The notes beneath the pieces are model-generated. The model did not search any database, had not been told where the DNA came from, and worked only from the letters and a program-made list of their open reading frames with translations. DNA of 12,240 nucleotides from Acidobacteriota bacterium. GTDB lineage: Bacteria; Acidobacteriota; Vicinamibacteria; Vicinamibacterales; JAKQTR01. Positions within the stretch are counted from its first letter, which is position 1. The number at the start of each line of letters is the position of its first letter. Shown here in pieces: positions 6,846-12,240 of the stretch. Position numbers and translations under genes: made by a program. Location: NCBI GenBank assembly GCA_026393735.1, contig JAPKZP010000047.1, positions 1 through 12,240 on the forward strand. Reading direction: 5' to 3'.

Positions 6846-7477
6846 CACCGTTCTCCATGCAGTCCGGCGGCGGCGACCGGTGCCAACGTCGCAGGACGGG
6901 GCGCCGGCGGTCCGGTCCGGCCCCGCAACAGGGTGCGCAACCGAAGGCGGGCCTTGTGGACGAGTGACTTCGACGTGCCCACCGCAATGCCCAGCATGTC
7001 ACTCACCTCGTGGTGCTCGAGCCCTTCCACGTCGTGCAGCAGGAACGCCTGCCGGTAGCTCGGCGGCAACTGGGCCACGGCCCGTTCAGGCGCGCGGGCG
7101 TCCGGCCACGGCCGCCACGACCCCGGCGCGACCGGCTCCAGGTGCTCGAGGTCCTCGAGATAATCCGTGGCCTGCTGGCGCCGCCCCTGCTTGCTGCGCA
7201 CGTGATCCAGGCACGCGTTGACGGCCAGGCGATGAAGCCACGTGCCGAGTGCCGCCTCGCCGCGATAACTGTCCAGACGCCGGTAGACCTGCAGGAAGAT
7301 CTCCTGCAACAGGTCCTCGGCATCAGCGGCGCTGCCCGTGATGCGGTAGGCGACGCTGTAAAGGCGGCTGCTGTGTCGTGCGTAGAGTTCCTCGAACGCC
7401 GGAATCTCCCCTCGACGGCAGCGCGCCACGAGTTTCTGGTCCACCCGGTCGGCCTCTGATCGTTCAGACGGAATCAT
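6845..7477 (-). CDS. ECF-type RNA polymerase sigma factor
   Basis: The product is 210 aa from ATG 7477; the frame is open much further upstream but there only shadows the MGMT-like gene. Region sigma-2 spans about 28-94, including LYSVAYRITGSAADAEDLLQ and the GTWLHRLAVNACLDHVR stretch. Region sigma-4 spans about 131-185, with LPPSYRQAFLLHDVEGLEHH and the helix-turn-helix DMLGIAVGTSKSLVHKARLR. There is no anti-sigma domain or long C-terminal extension beyond a Pro/Ala-rich tail. The linker (residues 120-130) is encoded by the 33-bp sequence repeated in the gene upstream, and its Trp/Pro-rich SWRPWPDARAP is unlike usual linkers. No strong ribosome binding site precedes the ATG. It probably directs RNA polymerase to envelope-related promoters and is controlled by the coupled anti-sigma factor. 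Confidence 0.9.
   Translation of the reverse strand: MIPSERSEADRVDQKLVARCRRGEIPAFEELYARHSSRLYSVAYRITGSAADAEDLLQEIFLQVYRRLDSYRGEAALGTWLHRLAVNACLDHVRSKQGRRQQATDYLEDLEHLEPVAPGSWRPWPDARAPERAVAQLPPSYRQAFLLHDVEGLEHHEVSDMLGIAVGTSKSLVHKARLRLRTLLRGRTGPPAPRPATLAPVAAAGLHGER
7087..7119. repeat. 33-bp direct repeat, copy 1 (in the sigma-factor linker)
   Basis: This copy is identical over 33 bases to 7775-7807, 688 bp away in the same orientation. Past the right end, one mismatch (7120 versus 7808) is followed by five more matching bases. Here the minus-strand reading gives residues 120-130 of the sigma factor. The 688-bp offset is not a multiple of three, so the two genes read the repeat in different frames. 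Confidence 0.9.
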
Positions 7478-7509
7478 GGTGGTGAAAGGTTGCCTGGCTC
7501 CGGCACGCG

Positions 7510-7887
7510 TCACGCGCGCCGACGTTCTTCTTGGGATACGGCTGGGGCGACCGTGCGGTTCCGTCGGACACGGCCCGAGGGGGCCGGGACCCACCGCACG
7601 AGGGACCACTGCCGGATGCGCCGGCCGACGACAATGACGCCCTCGGCCCGCAGCAAGGCGCGCTTCAGCGCCGGGTTGTCGCCGTACCCGCCAAGCCCGC
7701 CGCCCGAGGCCACGACCCGGTGGCAGGGAACGTCCGCCTGCTGGCACTCCCGCATGATGTTGCCGACAGCCCTCCAGGCGCGCGGGCGTCCGGCCACGGC
7801 CGCCACGTCCCCGTACGTGGCAACGCGGCCCGGCGGAATCCGCCGGACCGCGTTGAGCACCAGGACCGAAAAGCGTGTGGCTGCCAC
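7510..7887 (-). CDS. MGMT/ATL-family DNA alkylation-repair protein, DNA-binding domain only
   Basis: The product is 125 aa. The start is GTG 7887 (GGAGG seven bases upstream) or GTG 7890. It is essentially one methylated-DNA-cysteine methyltransferase DNA-binding domain: IPPGRVATYGDVAA with Tyr25, the arginine-finger segment RAWRAVG (Arg39), and PCHRVV with Cys55 at the acceptor position. GGYGDNPALKRALLRAEGV and a closing RWVP follow. The N-terminal domain of full MGMT is absent, and the RW near the end resembles alkyltransferase-like (ATL) proteins. ATLs usually have Trp in place of the active Cys and flag damage for excision repair; here the Cys is kept, so direct repair of O6-alkylguanine remains possible. 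The last 20 or so residues are basic and unalignable by eye. It starts about 14 nt after the barrel gene and ends 32 nt before the sigma factor. Confidence 0.85.
   Translation of the reverse strand: MAATRFSVLVLNAVRRIPPGRVATYGDVAAVAGRPRAWRAVGNIMRECQQADVPCHRVVASGGGLGGYGDNPALKRALLRAEGVIVVGRRIRQWSLVRWVPAPSGRVRRNRTVAPAVSQEERRRA
7775..7807. repeat. 33-bp direct repeat, copy 2 (in the MGMT-like gene)
   Basis: This is the partner of 7087-7119. In this gene it encodes about residues 27-38 (DVAAVAGRPRAW), a stretch well conserved in the MGMT family just before the arginine finger. This is therefore probably the original copy and the sigma-factor copy the acquired one. Confidence 0.9.
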
Positions 7888-7894
7888 CACCGCA

Positions 7895-7899
7895 CCTCC
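7895..7899 (-). promoter_or_regulatory. Ribosome binding site for the MGMT-like gene
   Basis: GGAGG on the minus strand lies seven bases before GTG 7887 and four before GTG 7890, favouring the second of the two adjacent GTG codons. It sits between the barrel-gene stop (7902) and the start. Confidence 0.6.
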
Positions 7900-7901
7900 G
7901 G

Positions 7902-8675
7902 TCAGAAACGAATCCGGATACCTCCGCCGACCTGCGCGCCGCCAAGGTCAACCGCGGTGCTCTGGCCGCCCGACGGCGTCAACGTGGTCGACGCCCGCGA
8001 GAAGCGGAACTGTCCGCCGAGGCCGAAGTTCTTCGAGAACAGGTACGACACGTCGGCACCCACGGTGAACCCCGTGACGGAACGGCTGACTTCCTCCGAC
8101 TCGACCCCCGCAAACGTCGCCGTGTCGTACGGGTAGGTTTCCGTGAACTGCACCGTCGTCACCATGTCCTGCCGGACATTGAAGAACGCCGGCCCGGCGA
8201 ACAGGCTCATGTCCATCCGCCGGCTCAGGGGCACGAGCCAGGACACTTCGACCGCCGCCATCGTCTCCCGCCGGGTGAGGCCGGAGGCCGTGCCCGAGAC
8301 CTCGCGCGGCCGGTTGAAGAAGAACGGGTGAGGCAGGGAAGCCTCGACCGCGACATCGGGCGTGCTCGAGAACACCGTCACGCCGGCACCGAGGGCCAGG
8401 TTCTTCCAGATCCGGATGCCGCCGCGCGCCGTGAAAACCGCACCGGAGACGGCGTCCGAGGTGGCGGTGCCCGTTGCCGTCTCGCCGTGCAAGGGAAACG
8501 TCAGATTCGACGTGTAGCCCGACGAGGTGACCTGCGCACCCCCGTCGACGGCGATGAAGCCGATTCCTTGCCAGACGCTCGGCGTCTGGGCGTTCGCAGG
8601 CGCCGACGCCAGGCCGCACATGGCCAGCACGCCGGCCAGGATGAGAGGTCGCAGGATGACAGGTGTGTTGTTCAC
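7902..8675 (-). CDS. Outer-membrane beta-barrel protein
   Basis: From GTG 8675 the product is 257 aa. The signal peptide is MNNTPVILRPLILAGVLAMC with an ANA cleavage site before Gln30. ATG 8696, two bases after the protease stop, would add seven residues including a Glu ahead of the signal core and has no ribosome binding site, so GTG with GAGGG four bases upstream is preferred. The mature protein has many amphipathic strands: GFIAVDGGAQVTSSGYTSNL, KNLALGAGVTVFS, AAVEVSWLVPL, DMSLFAGPAFFNVRQDMVTT, SYLFSKNFGLGGQFRFS and a closing GGGIRIRF. The aromatic end and Gly/aromatic alternation fit a small 8-strand OmpA/OmpW-like barrel. Ligand and exact family are not visible. It sits between a secreted protease and the MGMT-like gene in the co-directional cluster. 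Confidence 0.82.
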   Translation of the reverse strand: MNNTPVILRPLILAGVLAMCGLASAPANAQTPSVWQGIGFIAVDGGAQVTSSGYTSNLTFPLHGETATGTATSDAVSGAVFTARGGIRIWKNLALGAGVTVFSSTPDVAVEASLPHPFFFNRPREVSGTASGLTRRETMAAVEVSWLVPLSRRMDMSLFAGPAFFNVRQDMVTTVQFTETYPYDTATFAGVESEEVSRSVTGFTVGADVSYLFSKNFGLGGQFRFSRASTTLTPSGGQSTAVDLGGAQVGGGIRIRF

Positions 8676-8679
8676 GGGT

Positions 8680-8684
8680 CCCTC
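8680..8684 (-). promoter_or_regulatory. Ribosome binding site favouring the GTG start of the barrel gene
   Basis: GAGGG lies four bases before GTG 8675 on the minus strand, whereas ATG 8696 follows the protease stop codon directly and has no purine-rich stretch of its own. Confidence 0.5.
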
Positions 8685-8698
8685 GGTCGAAGACATGT

Positions 8699-10327
8699 CT
8701 AGTTCACGCCCACGGCCGTCCACGCCTGCGTGACGGCCCGGTCCACGTCGCTGCCGGTGCCGTACAGGTCGCGGGCCGCCTGGATGGTCGCCGCCCGGGC
8801 GATGGCGAAGGTGGCGTTGGCAGGGAGCATCTGCGTAAATGCGCGATAGAAGACTTTCTCGATCTTGTCACGGTTCGCCGACCCGACGCCCGTCACCGCC
8901 AGCCCGGAGGTCCGGTTGGTGCCCCCCTCGACGGCGAGGTAGAACGCCTGGTTCGCGATGCCCGAGTTGGTGTGCACGCCGCCGTTGTCGGACGATCCGA
9001 GGTAGCGCTTCGAATAGTGATCCGGATCGCCGAATGCCTGCGGGTTGGCCATGGACCGGAAACCCGACAGGGGGCTGGTCAGGTCTTCGCCCAGCAGGTA
9101 GTCGGCCTTCAAGTAGCCGTTGCCGAGCGGCTGGTAGTAGAACTCGGCACTGGCACCCATGATGTCCGAGAACGCCTCGTTGAGCGCGCCGGATTCGTTG
9201 CGGTAGATGAGCCCTGAGGTATAGTCGGTCACGCCGTGGGTCAGCTCGTGCGCGACCACGTCCAGTGCGCCGGAGAAGTAGTTCCACTTCATGCCACCGG
9301 CCGTTACGTTGGGCGGCAGGCCCTCGCCGTACACCATGACGCCGTCGCCCGCGTAGAACGCATTCAGGTAGTACAGATTCAGCACGGAACTTGGCTGGCT
9401 CGCCCATTCCTCCCGCTTGACCGGATGCACCAGGCTTGTCATGGCCAGGTTCCTGTTGTTCAGGCCCTGCCGGTTGAACCGCTTGTAGTAATAGTCGTAG
9501 GTCCAGCCCGCGTACGCGTGCGCGTCCACGGCGGCCTGGTCCGTCCAGTCGTCGTCGCTGTCAGAGGCAAAGTCGCTGTCGCCGAGCAGAATCTGCCCGT
9601 TGAGGTACTGATTCGTACGCGTCAGGCTGCCCTTCATGTCGTAGGTGTTGATGTTCGGCGGCCGCAGCTTGTCGGACGCGATATACGTGCCGTTCTTCAA
9701 CGTCGTGCTAACCTTCTTCGTGTCGTCGAGCACGCCCTTGCCCGTGCCGACGGTGGTCTCGAGGTCGCTGTACTGCAGCACGACGTCGCCCGTCTGCGCG
9801 TCGATGTAGTAGATGATCAGATCGCTCGCCGTCATCACCCTGGCGCGATACGTCAAGGCATAGCCGCCGTCATCGCGCGGCAGCACGACGAGATCGGGCA
9901 CTCGTGCCGCCGGGAGCGTCACGCCCGTGAGTTCCGCCACGATGTCAGCGGCATCTTCGGCGCGCATCGCAGGCTCCGAATCGACTGAGATGCCCGCGTA
10001 CACCGTTCCAAAGACCGACAGCGTCTGGCCCTTTTCCAGCTGCCGGACCAGTTCGCCGCCCACGACGCGGATGCCGTCGTAGTACTGGTCGAACCGTTCG
10101 TGCGTGCGGCCGGGCACGAGGCCGTCCTCGTCGGTCCGGCGGACGCGCAACTCGTCGCTGCGCTCCATCCGCGTGATCTGGCTGTCCCAGTCGCGCACGT
10201 CGCGGTCAGCGACGGCCGCGACGGTGCGCCGTCCCGCTGTTCCCTGGGCCGACAGCCGTCCAGGTGCGGCAAGGCCGACGATGGTGAGCATCAAGAGCCA
10301 ACAGACGGCCCGGGAGCCGAGACGCAT
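8699..10327 (-). CDS. Secreted thermolysin-like M4 zinc metalloprotease
   Basis: The product is a 542-aa preproenzyme. The signal peptide spans about 1-27 (RLSA before Gln28). The propeptide has an FTP-type segment (HERFDQYYDGIRVVGGELVR, about 76-95) and a PepSY-like region (about 115-187), which normally chaperone and inhibit the enzyme until removed. The catalytic domain begins near 195. The zinc site is complete: HELTH at 360-364 (His360, catalytic Glu361, His364), third ligand Glu384 in NEAFSD, exactly 20 residues after the second His as in thermolysin, and transition-state His452 in GVHTNSG. It ends with the M4 C-terminal helical domain and no extra sorting or binding module. GGAGGG four bases before ATG 10327 supports the start. 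It should act outside the inner membrane, cutting proteins before large hydrophobic residues. The start lies 39 nt after the HD-GYP stop. Confidence 0.95.
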   Translation of the reverse strand: MRLGSRAVCWLLMLTIVGLAAPGRLSAQGTAGRRTVAAVADRDVRDWDSQITRMERSDELRVRRTDEDGLVPGRTHERFDQYYDGIRVVGGELVRQLEKGQTLSVFGTVYAGISVDSEPAMRAEDAADIVAELTGVTLPAARVPDLVVLPRDDGGYALTYRARVMTASDLIIYYIDAQTGDVVLQYSDLETTVGTGKGVLDDTKKVSTTLKNGTYIASDKLRPPNINTYDMKGSLTRTNQYLNGQILLGDSDFASDSDDDWTDQAAVDAHAYAGWTYDYYYKRFNRQGLNNRNLAMTSLVHPVKREEWASQPSSVLNLYYLNAFYAGDGVMVYGEGLPPNVTAGGMKWNYFSGALDVVAHELTHGVTDYTSGLIYRNESGALNEAFSDIMGASAEFYYQPLGNGYLKADYLLGEDLTSPLSGFRSMANPQAFGDPDHYSKRYLGSSDNGGVHTNSGIANQAFYLAVEGGTNRTSGLAVTGVGSANRDKIEKVFYRAFTQMLPANATFAIARAATIQAARDLYGTGSDVDRAVTQAWTAVGVN

Positions 10328-10366
10328 GGATCCCTCCGAAGCAGATGAAGAAGCGCAGCCCCTCCA

Positions 10367-11755
10367 TCATGCCGCGTGGGCGTCAAGGAAGGCAAACGGA
10401 TCGATCCCGGCCTCCTGGGGATCGACCGGCGTGACGATCCGGGGCGGGGGACCGCTGGGTCCCGCGTCGGCCCACAAGGCCAGGTCGACCGGGTGGGACA
10501 GGCGCCGCCCGTCGGGGCTGACCACGACGCGGACGGTCGGACGGGCCGGATCCGGCGCATGCGTGCGCAGCACGACGGCCAGCGCGCCCGAGTCGAGCCT
10601 GACGAGATTTCCCGGCGGGTAGAGGCCCATGAGCTGGCTGAAGCGGCGCACCAGATGCTGATCGAAGCGCGTGCCGTCCTGCTGCTCCAGGACCTTGAGA
10701 ATCCGCTCGGTCGGAAACGACTGCTGGTAGCGCCGCTGCGACCGCATGGCGTCGTACACGTCGGCGATGCTGCACAGCTGGGTCGCCACGTTCAGCGCCG
10801 GCCGGACCACGCCCGCCGGGTACCCCGTGCCGTCGATGCGAAGATGATGCTCGAACGCGACGATGGCGGCCAGCGGGGGCAGTTCGAGATGCCGCCGGAG
10901 CATTTCGGCGCCGTCCGTCGGGTGCCGCATCATGACGACGAACTCCTGGCCGCTCAACTGTTCGGGCTTCGTCAGGATTTCCGGCGGCGTCTTGATCTTG
11001 CCGATGTCGTGCATAAGGCCGGCCAGCCCGAACTGCCGCAGCAGGGCTCCGTCCACACCCAGTCCTCGCGCCTGCGCCATCGTGAGCACGCTCACATTGA
11101 CCATGTGGGTAAACGTGTAGTTGTCGTAACGGCACATGGCCGTCAGCGCCAGCATCGCGCGCCGATTCTGGCCGACCCCGCTGGCCAGGCCCTCGACGAC
11201 CGCCATGGCCATCTCGGGCTCGGGGCTCCCTTCGGCCTTCGTCTGTTCCCAGAGCGCCTCGGCGCTTGCAACGGCGTCGCGGTACGTTTCCTGGATCGCC
11301 GTGACGCCGCCGTGGCCGGACTCGACGCGCTGCTGGATGCGCAGACGCCCCAGCTGGATGTGGGACGAGGCCAACGCCTGCAGCGACTCCTCGCTGTCGT
11401 CGCGCGCGGCGCGGAGCGCGGCCAGCTTGCCGGAAAAGGTGTTCAGCTCGTCCCGGGTCACACCACGCGCGAAGGCAATCCGTTCGATCCCGTTCGATCG
11501 GAAGCGCTCCACGGTCTCGGCGGTGCCCGACCCCACCGTCACGGGCACGGCGTCGACGACGACCTGGCGGTCCACCAGGCCGACCACCACCTGGGGCGCC
11601 TCAACCAGCATGCGTTCGAGGTGTTCGGCGAACTGCTCGTGTGCGCGACGCACGATGGGGTGATCGCCGGAATAGAGCTGGATCGCCTTGACGCTCGCCG
11701 CGAAACGGCGGAGGAAGTCCTCAGCGGCGAGGATGCGGCGGGCCTCTTCGCTCAT
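10367..11755 (-). CDS. HD-GYP domain protein, probable cyclic di-GMP phosphodiesterase
   Basis: The product is 462 aa with no signal peptide or membrane helix, so cytoplasmic. An unrecognised N-terminal region (about 1-190) of mixed helix and strand, starting with EDFLRRFAASVKAIQLYSGD, may be a regulatory input. The HD-GYP domain (about 195-380) shows His217 (DNYTFTH), HD 249-250 in HDIGK, His278 (HPTDGAEML), HH 303-304, DGTGYP 308-313 and Asp332 (ADVYDAM). All metal-binding His/Asp positions of a two-metal site appear present. The canonical HHE motif reads HHL here, and Tyr213 sits where three-metal members have Glu. About 80 further residues form a C-terminal extension with strands (VRVVVSPDGRRLSHP). 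ATG 11755 overlaps the preceding stop as ATGA. The family hydrolyses c-di-GMP or related cyclic dinucleotides; activity here is likely but unproven. Confidence 0.9.
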   Translation of the reverse strand: MSEEARRILAAEDFLRRFAASVKAIQLYSGDHPIVRRAHEQFAEHLERMLVEAPQVVVGLVDRQVVVDAVPVTVGSGTAETVERFRSNGIERIAFARGVTRDELNTFSGKLAALRAARDDSEESLQALASSHIQLGRLRIQQRVESGHGGVTAIQETYRDAVASAEALWEQTKAEGSPEPEMAMAVVEGLASGVGQNRRAMLALTAMCRYDNYTFTHMVNVSVLTMAQARGLGVDGALLRQFGLAGLMHDIGKIKTPPEILTKPEQLSGQEFVVMMRHPTDGAEMLRRHLELPPLAAIVAFEHHLRIDGTGYPAGVVRPALNVATQLCSIADVYDAMRSQRRYQQSFPTERILKVLEQQDGTRFDQHLVRRFSQLMGLYPPGNLVRLDSGALAVVLRTHAPDPARPTVRVVVSPDGRRLSHPVDLALWADAGPSGPPPRIVTPVDPQEAGIDPFAFLDAHAA

Positions 11756-12240
11756 GCTCTCACCTTCGGGTCGGGTCTGCCGGATGCCAACGCCAGGCGG
11801 CCCTTCGCGAGCGACCGGACAGCGCGCGGGCCGTCGGCGGCCATCTGTTCCAACAGCCGCCGCGCGTCCGGCGTGGCGATCTGCGCGAGCGCGTCCACGG
11901 CGGCCCGATGCAGCGCAGCCATCCGGAACCGGTTCCAGAAGGACCGCCGATCGAGCACCTCCGCGAGGACCGCCACGGTCTGCCGATCACCCACCGCGCC
12001 GAGCCGCTGGAGGGCGCGCTCGTGGATCGACCACAGGTCCCCGGTGCAGGGCGCGTGCCGCACGACATAGGTCAGAAGCTGCCGCTGTTCCTCGTCGGGC
12101 AGTTTCCAGATGACGAGGCCGATTGCCGCCCGGGTGCGCGCTCCCCCCTTCAGCATCGACTTCACCAGCGTAGCGTACGCCGGCTCGATGCCCATCATCG
12201 CGATCGCGAGCGTCGTATGCGCCTCGCGCGAGATCGAGCC
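11752..12240 (-). CDS. HEAT-repeat-like protein, C-terminal part (runs off right edge)
   Basis: The frame is open to the last base of the window, so the ATG codons near 12198 are internal and 162 C-terminal residues are visible. The sequence is almost entirely helical, with paired amphipathic helices rich in Ala, Leu and Arg: RTRAAIGLVIWKL, RQTVAVLAEVLDRRSFWN, FRMAALHRAAVDALAQIATP and DARRLLEQMAADGPRAVRSL. These resemble HEAT or PBS-lyase-type HEAT repeats, which serve as protein-binding scaffolds. The stop overlaps the HD-GYP start by 4 bp, so the two are translationally coupled. A scaffold or signalling partner for the HD-GYP protein is an inference from that coupling. Confidence 0.65.
   Translation of the reverse strand, partial: GSISREAHTTLAIAMMGIEPAYATLVKSMLKGGARTRAAIGLVIWKLPDEEQRQLLTYVVRHAPCTGDLWSIHERALQRLGAVGDRQTVAVLAEVLDRRSFWNRFRMAALHRAAVDALAQIATPDARRLLEQMAADGPRAVRSLAKGRLALASGRPDPKVRA

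Noticed and set aside
7478..7951. N-terminal extension of the sigma factor
   Set aside because: The open frame upstream of ATG 7477 overlaps the MGMT-like gene and is Arg/Gly-rich without similarity to sigma factors; sigma-2 begins at the expected distance from ATG 7477.
11481..11500. Two tandem 10-bp near-identical units
   Set aside because: They lie inside the well-formed HD-GYP coding frame and are explained by codon choice; no further copies are seen.
10376..12070. A 564-codon open frame on the plus strand opposite the HD-GYP and HEAT-like genes
   Set aside because: It is rich in Arg, Gly, His and Asp with no recognisable domain, and the opposite strand carries the conserved HD-GYP motifs. 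It is a shadow frame.
1..12240. CRISPR arrays, tRNA or rRNA genes, insertion sequences, attachment sites
   Set aside because: I saw no regularly spaced repeats, transposase motifs, terminal inverted repeats or RNA-gene signatures on either strand by eye.

Overview
This window reads as GC-rich chromosomal DNA from a Gram-negative bacterium. Two genes encode signal-peptide-bearing outer-membrane beta-barrels. Third codon positions are strongly G/C, several starts are GTG, and the combination of ECF sigma factor, zinc-finger anti-sigma and DUF4097 protein, plus a HEAT/HD-GYP pair and a thermolysin-like protease, is what I would expect of an Acidobacteriota-type genome. That placement is inference; no rRNA or lineage marker is present. 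There is no CRISPR array, tRNA, rRNA or recognisable insertion sequence.

Left part (1-1555): the 3' end of a plus-strand gene of uncertain function converges on a minus-strand outer-membrane barrel gene (448-1302). The 168 bp between them hold a long imperfect hairpin and a second small one. The 253 bp between the barrel gene and the ABC genes contain a coding-like remnant on the minus strand and a tandem 15-bp repeat, and must carry the divergent promoters.

Centre-left (1556-5103): two ABC exporter half-transporters overlap by ATGA. The first has Asp in place of the catalytic Glu after Walker B. The second has a normal Glu but an altered signature, LSTGQ. These are the paired defects expected of a heterodimeric exporter with one degenerate ATP site. 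The pair converges on, and overlaps by 11 bp, the last gene of the minus-strand cluster.

Right part (5093-12240, all minus strand): eight genes sit head-to-tail with gaps of at most 39 nt. In transcription order they are a HEAT-like protein (runs off the right edge), an HD-GYP protein, a secreted M4 protease, an outer-membrane barrel, an MGMT/ATL-type DNA-repair protein, an ECF sigma factor, its probable zinc-binding membrane anti-sigma factor, and a secreted DUF4097 SGDV-repeat protein. The layout suggests an envelope-stress or cell-surface regulon in which the sigma/anti-sigma pair is transcribed with surface proteins and a possible c-di-GMP phosphodiesterase, but co-transcription is inferred from spacing only.

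The oddest sequence signal is a perfect 33-bp direct repeat shared by the MGMT-like gene and the sigma-factor gene, read in different frames. In the MGMT-like gene it encodes a family-conserved segment; in the sigma factor it forms the linker between sigma-2 and sigma-4. This suggests a local copying event that rewrote the sigma linker.
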